Of a stretch of DNA of 37,397 bases, positions 13,069-24,351 are shown in pieces (position 1 is the stretch's first letter; every line of letters starts with the position of its first letter). The notes below the pieces were generated by a model. That model was not told where the DNA came from. It was given only the letters and a program-made list of their open reading frames with translations, and searched no databases. Source of the stretch: Carex sylvatica (Eukaryota > Streptophyta > Magnoliopsida > Poales > Cyperaceae). Made by a program: the position numbers and the translations under genes. The stretch is from positions 1-37,397 of the forward strand of contig CAXKVR010000588.1 in NCBI GenBank assembly GCA_964058845.1, read 5' to 3'.

Positions 13069-14725
13069 ATAAAACCAATCAAGAAACTGAGTCTGCCTGG
13101 GCTACTGTTGCTCATTTCATCGATTCAGTTTTGCCATTTAGACATTTTGATCTCAATTATATAGAGTCTGGTTATAGCGAGGTGTGTCGGATGTCAAGAG
13201 AAAGGTATTTATGAGGCAAGATTTTAATATGCTGTTTAAAGTGCCAATTCATACATGGGTATAAAGCAGCCTTTGTACATGTATATGTTTGTATTGCATT
13301 ACTATTAGCAAATAAAACCATATTTTTGATGATTTTCAATTTAACCTGGTTGATCAGAATCAAAACAAAGAAGAATTGAATTCTTCTCAAATTATGTATT
13401 GGAAAATCGACATAATAAATGAAAAATAAATCCATTTCAGTAAATTTGACACAATTTCCCTTAAGAGTATACTCTTGTACCTAGTCAACTTTCACCACGT
13501 AGTACAGATGTTTGTCAAACAACTAGTTCAGCTATTTTTCGGACATAACAGGTTTATACCCCAGTTGGCACTGGTACCGGACAGTACCATTTATACTGGT
13601 ACCAGACAGTATCCAGCTGGTTATTTGGAACTTCCATTGACAGTGTATACATTTGTAGTTTGCATTTACTATGTTATTTTGTGGTTGGGATGCTACTTGT
13701 TCATTCATTAATTTGGTGAAGTCAATGCCAAGTATTAAATTAGAGGATTCAAGGTCAGATTCTCTCAGTAAAGCAACTACTTGGAAGATCTAAAAAAAAA
13801 AAAATATTATATTCTTTGCACCCTTAAAAAAACAATGCCAGGTACTTTTATCATAACTATATATTCATTTCACATGCTATGCTCCCAAACCAATCTGGAT
13901 TATTTTTAGGAGTCAACTATACCAAACCGAAGACCCAACAAATGAGGAGCCAAATTGACCCACTTGAACTTGAAACCACAATTCTATCTCTTTACTGACA
14001 AGAACTGCAAGTGCTACAAAAATGCATAATGGACTGGATCCGAGTATATCACAGAAAATCAAAAAAAGGAGAAGGGAGATGAGATTATACCAGAATCCAT
14101 ACCAACCTGAAAAACAACTCAATCACCATAATTTTTGCGGAACCTTGATCTAAGATATTATGGAGTATATGACTTGTGCGCTGCATGAAGTAAAAACTAC
14201 GCTGTCAATATCTTTACCTCAATAAAAGAACTTGTAAATTCTGCATAATTTCTTAAGAAACAGAGGTAAAAAGCCTGTTTCATCGGCTCAAAATAAATTG
14301 GGCTGTTAAACGTCCGAAATTAGACTTCTGGGCCTCTGGCCTTTTAGGCCTTCCATTTACTCTCCTCTCCAGATCGGAAAATTCATTGGATGATTATCTT
14401 GAAGATTATGAGCGTCCATTTAAGATCGTACAGTTCACATCGCTTCTCATTTTATTCGACTCGCTCTTCTCGTCTAGTCACTTTCTCTGAAGTATCTCAA
14501 ATTTTGAGTTTATATTTCGAGCGTCCGATCAGAATCCGAGCCAATCTCATTCGAGGTGGAAAGCACGAGGATCCTTTAATATCCGTGTTGAAGTAGATCA
14601 GACGGTTCTGATCTAACATCAAAATTTGAGCTAACTCAGGTGATATGAATTCATGAAACTTGCGGCCTTCGTGCTAGTATCTTGGAAACAGAACGAACCA
14701 AAAAAAAAAAAGAGAGAGAATCAGC
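13069..14725. other. Spacer between the AAA gene and the Zim17-type gene
   Basis: Holds the presumed 3' UTR of the AAA gene (from 13069) and the promoter of the Zim17-type gene, with a purine run just before its start at 14726. A small internal repeat with CTGGTACC-GACAGTA lies at about 13570-13610. Near 14490-14630, ATCTCAAATTTTGAG and CAAAATTTGAG form a weak inverted pair. No gene is supported. Confidence 0.45.
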
Positions 14726-16689
14726 ATGACGACAATTTTCAGTGAAATCGAGGTCGTCTCTTTCGTCTATTGCAACCATCCTCGCACAAATTTCTCGCGA
14801 AATTATTGCCTCTCTTCTCTTTCTCTCGCTCCAACAGCCGCCCAAAGGTCATTCCCTCAGTAAGTCGCCTAGTGTTTTTTTTTTTTCCATTTTTCAATCA
14901 CTTTGTTGTATTTTAATTGTAAAGCAATATCTAATTCTATAAAATGTGGAGAGATTTATATTGGTTTTAATATTGATAGGTTACAAATATCTAATTCTAG
15001 AAGAGAATGTGGGATTATTGCTTGTTTGAAGGGGGGAAATTCAACCAATGATTCAGATCCTGGTCAGAGCACATCAAATGCCAAGGTTTACAAATTTCTT
15101 ACCTCAAATTTCTTGGTCACATGCTGTGCAAAATTTGAAAACTAACACATTACAGTTCCTTTCTGGTGAGGTGGCTCCTGGCATGAACCGGAAACCCTTA
15201 TGCTAAAAAATTGAAATACTAGACCACCAATTTAAGTTCCAAGTATTTTATTTTTTATTTAATTTTCTTATGTTTGTTTTTCCATTATGAAGGAGGTGAG
15301 AATTGATATTGGGCTACCTAGAAGAAGCCTTCTCGTGCAATTCACATGTGATGCCTGTGGCGAGAGAACCTCACGCCTCATAAACAGAATTGCTTATGAA
15401 AAAGGAACCGTATTTCTTCAGGTGCCTTATATATTTCTTTGTTTATGTTGAAAATATCCTCTCTCTTTTTTTCTATCAATGATATAGTGGTACTTATTAA
15501 ATTTGATCACAGGATTTCAATTTTAGCTGATACTTACTGGTATCTGTAAGTTTCCAGTTCTTTCAACTTAGGAAAAGCCTCAGTTAAGCTTTGCTTCTCC
15601 AATTAATATTTAGTGCTGCTGATATTGATCAACTAACTTAAAATGTGCAATTGTGCTTAATTTATCCTGTACTTGATTCAACTATAGGAATCTAGTGTGG
15701 CTTGGGCTCAGTTATCTTTATTTAAATACAGAACAGAATAGACAGAAACATGTACGAAAACATCATCGGTGAAACATTGGCCACCAAAGACAATGTGCTG
15801 GTACCAGCCATGACTGCTGATATTGCTCAACTATCTTAAAATGTGCAATTGTGCTTAATTTATCCTGTACTTGATTCCTCTATAGGAATCTAGTGTGGCT
15901 TGGCTCAGTTACCTTTATTTGAATACAGAACAGAATAGACAGAAACATGTACGAAAACATCATCGGTGAAACATTGGCCACCAAAGACAATGTGCTGGTA
16001 CCAGCCATGACTGCTGATATTGCTCAACTATCTTAAAATGTGCAATTGTGCTTAATTTATCCTGTACTTGATTCCTCTATAGGAATCTAGTGTGGCTTGG
16101 CCTCAGTTACCTTTATTTAAATACAGAACAGAATAGACAGAAACATGTACGAAAACATTATTGGTGAAACATTGGCCACCAAAGACAATGTGGTACCAGC
16201 CATGACTGCTGATATTGCTCGACTAACTTAAAATGTGCAATTGTGCTTAATTTATCCTGTACTTGATTCAACTATGGGAATCTAGTGTGGCTTGGGCTCA
16301 GTTACCTTTTTTTAACTATAGAACAGAATAGACAGAAACATGTACGAAAACATTATTGGTGAAACAGTAAAGACAATGTGCTTGTACCAGCTATGACTGG
16401 TACAATGATGCTTGGCAAGAAGTCCCATAAATGTAATCATTTTTATGATGTCTTTGCCATTGCTATTATATCATATTGAAAGAACTGGTTTACACTTGCT
16501 GACTACTTACCATTATGCATTTCTTATTTGGAGACACTGTATTTGGCTCTTGGTGTCATTTTGAACATATTTGATATTTTTAATCTTTAACAGTGCGGTG
16601 GTTGTCAAGTGTATCACAAATTTGTGGATAATCTTGGATTAATAGTTGAATATGACCTTCGCGAAGATCAAGATGGTGATATTAACTAA
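14726..16689 (+). CDS. Zim17/DNL-type zinc-finger protein (Hsp70 escort protein)
   Basis: Four exons (14726-14859, 14980-15085, 15293-15421, 16594-16689) splice cleanly to 154 residues. Residues 1 to about 45 are rich in Ser, Arg and Thr and poor in acidic residues, as in an organelle transit peptide. The DNL zinc ribbon spans about 95-140: C99-D-A-C102, then RTSRLINRIAYEKGTVFLQ, then C124-G-G-C127, and YHKFVDNLGLI. CxxC...CxxC plus the DNL triplet defines the Tim15/Zim17/HEP1 family, which keeps organellar Hsp70 soluble and active for import and folding. Mitochondrial or plastid targeting is inferred. The start is the first ATG after the purine-rich leader and gives the transit-like N-terminus. 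Intron 3 (1172 bp) carries a four-copy tandem repeat. Confidence 0.9.
15613..16405 (+). repeat. Tandem repeat in intron 3 of the Zim17-type gene, about 197 bp x 4
   Basis: Copies begin at GATATTG in CTGCTGATATTG: 15621, 15819, 16016 and 16211 (steps 198, 197, 195). Each has AAAATGTGCAATTGTGCTTA, GGAATCTAGTGTGGCTTGG, AACAGAATAGACAGAAACAT and a CCAGCCATGACTG-like end. The units differ at only scattered positions, so the array is fairly recent. It holds no exon, though each unit repeats TATAGGAATC, which resembles an acceptor site. Confidence 0.93.
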
Positions 16690-17318
16690 AGACTTATGAG
16701 ACAGACAGGGAGAAAAGGAATGTTGCTGGTAATGCTCTGTGTGTGTGCGTGCGCGCGCAGTCATTGGCTTGAGTTAGGTTTTTTCTGCACTAGCTCAAAC
16801 TTTTTCCCTACCAATTCAATGTAATTAACTTGAATTAATAGTATTACATTTTTATAGTTGATATTTCTTTCAAATATTTGCATTTGACTTTTCTAATTTT
16901 ACAGTTCTAAATTATTTCTGTGATGCTGGAACAATAACTATTTCGCTTTCTGAAGGCCAGAATACACTATGATATCTGACTTTAGTGTATCTAGAACATG
17001 ATGATTTGTACATCAGGATTTTGGTGAGACTTGGTACTGCCATTCTCTCATTATTATTTGTTTTTCAAACGCTAGGTCTATTGTAAAATTGCAACAAAAT
17101 TATGGTAAATTGAGGCACAATTGCAAACCTATTGGAGTAAGCCTTCATACACTAATAGAAGCTTAATGCAATTCTAGCTAGCAAGTTCAATATCAAAAAG
17201 CATTATTTGTTAAAAAGAAAAAGAAGCAGAATCTCCTGAAAACACATCTTGTGCAAAAAGGCATAAAAAACAACAAAATTACCAAACAACAAATTCTACC
17301 ATGATTTTCAAGTCCCAA
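16690..17318. other. 3' spacer between Zim17-type gene and second AAA-ATPase
   Basis: Presumed 3' UTRs of two convergent genes. A (GT)n/(GC)n microsatellite occurs at about 16739-16758. No other feature is supported. Confidence 0.5.
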
Positions 17319-19078
17319 TCAACATTCTACCTCGCTTGTCGGTGTCATAACCCGGCTTTCGCCCCCTTCAAACTCTAACAATTCCTTCTCTTCCCCTGTT
17401 TTTTCAATCTCCTTTTCTCCCTCATTTGCTCCCTCCTTTTTGCCTTTCAAAAATTCAATAAGCTGCTCAAGTGCTGTCTCAGTAATGTCACTCTTCATAA
17501 GCACCTCTGCCACTTCCGCCGGTGTGACCTCGACCTCCTTGAGCAATTCTTCTATCTCAGGAAACAACGCGTGATCGTCAATTGAATGGTAATTTCTGAC
17601 CAAAACCCGAAATCCACACGGGCTACAGTAGCCCATGTGGATGTGCATATCCATCCGACCAGGTCGGGTCAGGGCCGGGTCGAGTCTTTCCTTGTAGTTT
17701 GTAGTGAATACTATGATTCGTTCTTCTCCACTGGTCGACCAGAGGCCGTCAACAAAGTTGAGCAGTCCTGACAGTGTGATCTGTGTTGTTTTAAGTACAT
17801 GTACATTGTTAGTACTTTGAATTGAATATTGGATTATAATATGCTGAATTTTTTTCCCCATTATGAGTAGGGATTACAGATTTTTTTTTGCTTGCAAGGA
17901 ATGCTGAGTATATTCTTTTGTACATTTGAACAAGTCTTGTATATATTTATATATAACATGTGAAAGTTAGTGGGTTTCACGATGGCCTTCATGATTTCTT
18001 GATATTATAATATCTATTTGATTAAATGCTAGTTAGAGATTGAAATGTTCAAAGGTAAAATCAAAATTCACAGAATTCTTACCTTTTCATCGTCACCACC
18101 TGCATATGGGTTTTCATCCCTCTGCTGCAAGTCAACCGTGCAATCGATATCTTCGATTACAAGAATCGAGCGGTTTGACATGCCAATCAGAAGTCGTCTT
18201 AGACTCGAGTTCCACCTCACCTCGGTGAGCTCCAAATCATAAACATCAAACTTCAAATAATTCGCGATCGCCGCAACCAAACTCGACTTGCCAGTACCTG
18301 GTGGTCCGTGCAACAAATAGCCCCTCTTCCATGCCTTACCGATCCTCTTGTAATAATCCTTTCTCTTAACAAACAGCGCGAGGTCGTCCATCAAAGACTG
18401 CTTCATCTCAGTACCCATTGCCATTGTATCGAAAGTCGACGGGTGGTGAAGGTCCACAGGGCACCACGTATCCCCCTCGTTCATGTATATTTTAATGGTT
18501 CTTTCTTGCTCATGTATCTCCTTCGCCTTTTGTAAAATAAACGGTAGGTACTCGTTCAAGGCCTTGTCCTTGTAATCCTTGTGGAAGTGGAGCTCGAAAG
18601 ATCGCATCTCAAGTTGCCGATTGTTGTTCGGGCTTGAGTTATATGCTGAGTTCTCACGGCAAACCAGTTGCCACTTAAACTCAGTTCCGTCGAATTTGTC
18701 GATCATCTCTTCACCAGTCTCCATGCTAAACATCATGTTCTTTGACTCATCGATACGGCTAACCTTTAGTCTCTGCATGTCGGTGTTGATACGGGATGCA
18801 AGATAAGTTCGTGCCGCATCAAAGACTTGGTTTATGGAGAAGCCCTCGTTCTCTTCTATTACAATGGTGTGATAGGAGGAAACTCGGGAGCGCAGCTGGT
18901 TTAGACCAGAGAAAATGAACTCGCGCATCTCATACGGTAGAAGCTCATTGATCACTCCACGTACCAGCATTATCGAGGCGGCCGCAGAAGCCGCTATGGT
19001 TAGGGTCTTTTTGAACGACTCGATTGCCTTGTCATATGAACCCTTGCTGATGTTAAGTTGCATCTCTTTTATTGTCAT
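17319..19078 (-). CDS. BCS1-type AAA-ATPase (HSR4-like), inverted paralogue
   Basis: Minus-strand exons 18083-19078 and 17319-17780 join in phase 0 (AAG|gtaaga ... acag|ATC), the same site as in the paralogue, giving 485 residues. It starts MTIKEMQLNISKGSYDKAIES, about 12 residues longer at the N-terminus than the copy at 11281. Hydrophobic anchor at about 26-48; Walker A GPPGTGKS 258-265; Walker B ILVIEDID 305-312; sensor-1 Asn 360; the DPALTRPGRMD arginine motif is intact. The tail is Glu/Lys-rich and ends MTPTSEVEC. All catalytic motifs are present, so both copies look functional. Coding exons are very similar at DNA level to the other copy, while the introns (302 against 372 bp) are not. 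Confidence 0.93.
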
Positions 19079-19224
19079 TGCTTTTTTTTATATTTGAACT
19101 ATGAAGGGATAGAAAGTAGAGGTGAGGATCTTATACTTTGTTGGTTTTCTCTGTTTTCTCTTTGTTGTATTGAATCAGAAAGGGGTAAAAGGGGTTGGTG
19201 GTTTCAAAATGATGGAATATAAGA

Positions 19225-19412
19225 GGCGTCTTATATAGGCAAAATAAATTATGATTTACTGTTGTCAGGAACAGCAAAACCTATCAAGAATTTTACAGCA
19301 ACAAAAAAAAAAAAATTAATGTGTTCCGTGAAGCCTAATATTTCTTAATTGTTTAATGGAGAGTTGTGCTCTACAAATGCTTCATTACAACTGAAAAAAA
19401 AAGAGGTTGACC
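19225..19412 (-). promoter_or_regulatory. Promoter of second AAA-ATPase: TATA box and W-box
   Basis: Read on the minus strand, GCCTATATAAGA lies at about 19229-19240, roughly 155 bases before the start codon, and matches the TATA region of the other AAA gene. TTGACC at 19407-19412 (plus strand) is a W-box core further upstream. Regulation is inferred. Confidence 0.5.
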
Positions 19413-20253
19413 TTACTATTGGAACAAGTCATGGTCCCTTTTTTAGTACAGTCCTGTACTAATTACTCATTTGAAATTTACTTGCAAATATTGGAGAATT
19501 CTTCATATATACTTGCTTGATTTCAAAATATTACTTTCGATACAAGCCGTTTTAGGTAAAAATGCCTGAATCCTATCGTTTTGTTAAGCATGTATTTTTT
19601 TTTTTTTTTGAAAAACATTGTTAAGCATGTATATATATGCAAGAAGTGACATGAATATTGAAATCTTCTTTTGATTATACCAATTAGATTGATGATGCAA
19701 GTTTGTTCTGTGATCATCCCCATGGTAAAATGGACCTTCTCTATCGATCGGTGCCTCGTCTGGTCGATCGAAGAGACCTAGAAGACGATGCACCATCCTA
19801 TATTGCAAAGAAAATATGACACCAAGTTAATACATACTATTCTAACATAAAAGGAAAAAATAACCTTATAAAAACATAAAAGGAAATATGTATTTTGAAC
19901 CACAAATGTCATACAAAATACTCATTCTTTACTAGTACATTGAATTTCAAAACATTTGCTGCACATAAGTTTATAAATTATTTATTAAAACATCAGATGA
20001 GAATAGAAGTCCTCCAAACTCATTCACACATATATAGGATAATGTCTTAGCTATATATTATGTAATTAGACATAGTTCTCAGTTTACAAAATTTTATTTG
20101 ATATTCTAGTTTTAGGCTTATGTGAACACTGAATATGTGGATTCATTCTCTCTATCAGTATAACGACCTCATTTCACAGACTTTATGTTGAAAAATGTTA
20201 CTCTTAAGGTCTAAGTGATTTAAGAACAGAGAAGAGAAGACATGCATAAATAG
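19413..20253. other. AT-rich spacer
   Basis: No gene is seen. It contains a T run at about 19594-19609, a nearby repeated TTAAGCATGTAT, and GATCGATCGG/CGATCGA-type palindromes at about 19742-19770. Short frames look like chance. Confidence 0.45.
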
Positions 20254-20663
20254 GAGTAGAACTAGGGTGTTCTTAAGTTCACTAAGCCTATTGGTGAATT
20301 CAAGTCTAAAATTTATCGAATCAGCTTCAAATGACAAATTTGAACAATTGAAATCCGTCTACCTTACGAGTGATGGGTTTGCATGTAAAAATATTTAATT
20401 TTGAAATTAATTTTGCATAGAGTCAAGTGGTCAAAAAAGTTTAAAAAAATGAAATCATTAAAATTAATTTATTAACCTTCTAATTTTGACTGCTTGACTT
20501 TATACTAAATTAATTCGAATGTTTAAAATTTTTACATATAGATACATCACTCATAAGATAGGTGGATTTCAATGGTTCAAATTTGTCATTTAAAGTCGAT
20601 TTGATGAATTTTAGACTTGAGTTCACCAAGGAGCTTGATGAACTTAAGAACACTCTAGTTCTA
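20254..20663. mobile_element. Foldback MITE (GAGTAGAA family), copy C (about 410 bp)
   Basis: The left end GAGTAGAACTAGGGTGTTCT and right AAGAACACTCTAGTTCTA are inverted, and the internal order matches copies A and B, including CTTTATACTAAATTAATTCG. The right tip is eroded (GTTCTATAA instead of GTTCTACTC) and no target duplication is visible. Confidence 0.85.
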
Positions 20664-21021
20664 TAATTTTTTTTATAAACCATAATTAAGCAAACCATTT
20701 TTAGGGACCAGCATGATTGTTTTTTTTTTTTTTTGAAAAAGCACAAAGACCGAATGCTCCATTCGGTCTCCACTTTTGCTTTTCTCCAGACCGAATGGAG
20801 CATTCGCTTTTTCTTCCACTTTTCCCGTGCAGCCTATGATGTAGTGAATTATTATCAGCAGATGATCCCTGTATTTTTTTTAAAATATTTATATTAAAAA
20901 AAGTGTAAGGAAATCATTTTGCAGTCAGTCCAAACTTACTGATTTACCAGCAGATGTCAAATTTGATATACATATACATATATTATACATATATTATATA
21001 TAGATATGTATTATATACATA

Positions 21022-21428
21022 GAGTAAGGCTACGCTACTTCGTGAATTAATGGGGGTGTTTTAATTCGTGCTCATATCTCTAGTTTCGAAATCCAAATAG
21101 CTGATCCAAACCGTTAGATGTTTAATCTATATTAAAATGTGGTTGGAGACCAAATTTTATATTTTTTGGAATTTTTTGACTATTTATTAAGATGGTTTGA
21201 AAATTATTGTTTTTATTTAAATTCTGCACCATTAAAAAACAACGATATTCAAACCATCTTAATAAATAGTAAAAAAATTACAAAAAATATAAAATTTGGT
21301 CTCTAAGTACATTTTAATATAGATTAAACATCTAACAGTTTGAATCGGTTATTTGGAACTTCGAAACTAGAGATACAAGCGCAAATTAAAACACCCCTAT
21401 TAATTCACGAAGTAGCGTAGCCTTACTC
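21022..21428. mobile_element. Mutator-like foldback MITE, GAGTAAGGCT ends (407 bp)
   Basis: Arms: GAGTAAGGCTACGCTACTTC and its inverse ending CCTTACTC at 21428. Perfect 9-bp duplication ATATACATA at 21013-21021 and 21429-21437. The arms carry GATCCAAACCGTTAGATG and TTTTATATTTTTTGGAATTT, shared with neighbouring families. Non-coding. Confidence 0.9.
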
Positions 21429-21484
21429 ATATACATATATATACATATACATATACATATACATATTACATATATATATATATA

Positions 21485-21897
21485 GAGTAAGTCTACCATA
21501 CATTGCAATGCATAGGCACCTCTATGCATTGGACTATAAATCACCATATTCAAAGTTCAAATGACCGATCCAAACCGTTCATCTTGTTCTCCATATTAAT
21601 ATGTGCTTGGAGATCAAATTTTATATTTTTTGGAATTTTTTTACTATTTATTAAGCCACATTGAAAATCGCTGATCCAACGGTTACAGTAAAATCAAAAG
21701 GCACCGTTGGATCAGTGATTTTCAAAGTGACTTAATAAATAGTAAACAAATTCCAAAAAATATAAAATTTGGTCTCCAAGCACATATTAATATGGAGAAC
21801 AAGATAAACGGTTTGGATCGGTCATTTGGACTTTGAATCCATGATTTATAGTCCAATGCATAGAGGTGCCTATGCATTGCAATGTATGGTAGACTTA

Positions 21898-21900
<3 letters not shown>
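21485..21900. mobile_element. Foldback MITE, GAGTAAGTCT ends (416 bp)
   Basis: GAGTAAGTCTACCATACATT at the left is inverted at the right end (21881-21900). The core has CGATCCAAACCGTTCATCTT and a central hairpin around GATCCAACGGT. It is flanked on both sides by (TA)n, so the target duplication cannot be read. Confidence 0.9.
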
Positions 21901-21942
<42 letters not shown>

Positions 21943-22044
21943 TTATATTATATATACAATATTATATATACATATACATATTACATACATATATTATATT
22001 ATATATACATATACATATACATATACATATATTATATTATATAT
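21901..22044. repeat. AT and ATAC microsatellite
   Basis: Long (TA)n with CATATACATATA interruptions. Similar tracts at about 20966-21015, 21430-21484 and 22425-22501 separate the nested foldback elements and served as their insertion targets. Confidence 0.85.
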
Positions 22045-22424
22045 GAGGAGGGATCAAGTTACAACATTTTTTGAGTTACAACAAGTTACAACAAGCATTT
22101 TCTACATTTTCAAAGTCCAAATCGTCGATCCAAACCGTTAGATATGATCTCTACAATAAAATGTGCTTGGAGATCAAATTTTATATTTTTTGGAATTTTT
22201 TTACTATTTATTAAGATGGGTACAAAAACTAGTCAAATTCATACTATTGAATTTTATACCCATCTTAATAAATAGTAAAAAAATTCCAAAAAATGTAAAA
22301 TTTGGTCTCCAAGCACATTTTATTGTGGAGATCACATCTAACGTTTTGGATCGATAATTTTGACTCTAAAAATGTAGAAAATGCTTGTTGTAACTCAAAA
22401 AATATTGTAACTTGATCCCTCCTC
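22045..22424. mobile_element. Mutator-like foldback MITE, GAGGAGGGAT ends (380 bp)
   Basis: GAGGAGGGATCAAGTTACAA at the left and the inverse TTGTAACTTGATCCCTCCTC at the right. Perfect 9-bp duplication ATTATATAT at 22036-22044 and 22425-22433. Internal CGATCCAAACCGTTAGATAT and TTTTACTATTTATTAAGATG. The GAGGAGGG tip is shared with 31747-32163. Confidence 0.92.
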
Positions 22425-22501
22425 ATTATATATATATATATATATATACACACACATATACATATACTATATTATATATACATATACTATACATATATAT
22501 A

Positions 22502-22842
22502 GAGAGTGACTAATGTGCTTTTGGAAGCATATGGGCCGAAATACACATGGTCCAAATTTGAAATTTCGAAATAAAAAAGTCGATCTGAACCGTTCATCTT
22601 GTTCTCCATATTAATATGTGCTTGGAGACCAAATTTTATATTTTTCTGAATTTTTTTACTATTTATTAATCTACTTTGAAAATCACTAATCCAACGGTGG
22701 CTTAACAAAACAGTGCTACCGTTGGATCAACGATTTTCAAAGTGGCTTAATAAATAGTAAAAAAATTCAGAAAAATGTAAAATTTGGTCTCCAAGCACAT
22801 ATTAATATGGAGAACAAGATGAACGGCTCAGATCGACTTTTT
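22502..22842. mobile_element. Foldback MITE, GAGAGTGACT end, right arm truncated
   Basis: The left tip GAGAGTGACTAATGTGCTTT has no partner. The inner arms (GAACCGTTCATCTTGTTCTC and inverse) and central hairpin match the element at 21485-21900. The right arm stops at about 22842 (GATCGACTTTTT) and passes straight into the outer foldback arm, indicating a deletion of about 80 bp. Confidence 0.8.
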
Positions 22843-22954
22843 GAAAAAAGTGTAAGGAAAAGTGTAAAAATAGGTGAGGTCAAATGCTCCATTCGGTTCG
22901 AAGAAAAACAAAAGTAGAGATTGAATAGAGCATTCGGTCTTTGTGTGGTTTTAA

Positions 22955-24149
22955 AAAAAAATAATAATTACGCTGATTTTCTAAAAATAATTCCGAGTTC
23001 TACTCTATAAATAGTATTCTGACAAGTCAAGGACTCTTTCTCCATTATACACAAAAGCTGTTTAAAATAGGAACAAGAGCACTTCACATTATTGGAAGCT
23101 TATTGTTGGCAAAAGGAGAGAGGTGCAGGACCTGGCCCCCCTGTGCTTACCAAGTTTTACCGTACTGATTGATTTTGTAAGAAACGATGCTAGCCAATGC
23201 ATCTTGGAACTTGGTCCCCACCTCAATTTTCAGATGTTGTTATTTACATAAATTTATTAAAATAAATAATACATGAAAATAAATAGATGCTATAAAAGAA
23301 ACTGAATCATTAATTTTGTTTTTTAAGCAATTCTTAAGAAACAAACTCAATGATTCAGTTTCTTTGATGTACTGCTCGATCCATCTCCACATCCAAGAAC
23401 GAATTCAGGATTTTTATTTGGAGGTTGGGAGTGTGGGAATAGCTAATCGGATACTCAATAAAAATAATGTTGTGACTTCTAATTTTCAATGCTCTAATTT
23501 CTAATTCTAATTACCAATCTGAATTTAAAAAAATTATTCTAATTTTAACTCAAATTACAAATTGAAAATTCTAAAGAGGGACAAAAAAAAATTCTAGAAG
23601 AAAAAGAGTTGATCCGGACCTATAAATCTCTATATATTTTTAATATCCAGAAAAGCAGTTGCCCGTTAGCTCCAACTAAGTTCCCCCTGTATACATTGCC
23701 ACATCATGCCACCCAAAAAATACTTTCTACCCCATTTTATTTCTTAAGGAGCCAACTGAGAACTGCCTAAAAGTTTCTTTTACGGAATTGAAATTTTTAG
23801 TTAATCCATCCATTTTAGATGTTATTTTTAATAAGTTTTTATAAATAAATAAATTCTGCAAAATTTTCATCCCATCTGCTTCTTGGGTTGGGCCCCCTAA
23901 TTTTCCACTCCAAAAAATGGCTTTGGTGGTGACTTTCTTTCTTGTAGATTTCCAATGAACTATTTTCTCAGCTTTTTTGTGTGGTAATCTTTCTGCATGG
24001 ATACTTTTGAGAATCTTTTATTAGGTAGTTGATCGCTGATCAGTATTATGATTATCAGTTGCAGAGGTGGGTTCTCTCCAAGTGTGTATGATGATCAAAT
24101 CTAAAGGCTTGTGGTTATCTTTTCTGCTTTTGCTCTACAATTTTTATAA
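22955..24149. other. Spacer without recognisable gene
   Basis: AT-rich sequence. A stretch rich in TCTAATT/AATTCTAATT lies at about 23475-23560. No protein domain, RNA or clear repeat is supported. Confidence 0.5.
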
Positions 24150-24351
24150 GAGGAGTGTTCTACTTACACTGTTTTTGGTGACATCCAATTACATCTTATA
24201 TTTTTAAAGTTTTTAAAGTTCAAACAATCGATCCAAATTGTTCAACATGATAAATATATTAAAATGTGCTTGCATATCAAATTTTACATTTTTTTTTGAA
24301 CTATTTATTAAGTATTTTACAAAATCGTTGTTTTCAAGCCATTGAATTTTT

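Larger units (their letters stand above)
20733..22954. mobile_element. Outer foldback with ACCGAATGCTC arms, host of nested elements
   Basis: The left arm 20733 to about 20830 contains CACAAAGACCGAATGCTCCA. The right arm, about 22850-22954, contains the inverted GAGCATTCGGTCTTTGTGTG. The left arm also has a local hairpin GACCGAATG-CTC-CATTCGGTC at 20748-20768. The 2-kb interior consists of AT/ATAC microsatellite and four foldback MITEs (21022, 21485, 22045, 22502). AGTGTAAGGAAA occurs at about 20900 and 22849. No target duplication was found. Confidence 0.65.

Noticed and set aside
17586..18806. Plus-strand open frames opposite the second AAA gene
   Set aside because: They are antisense shadows of well-supported AAA-ATPase exons.
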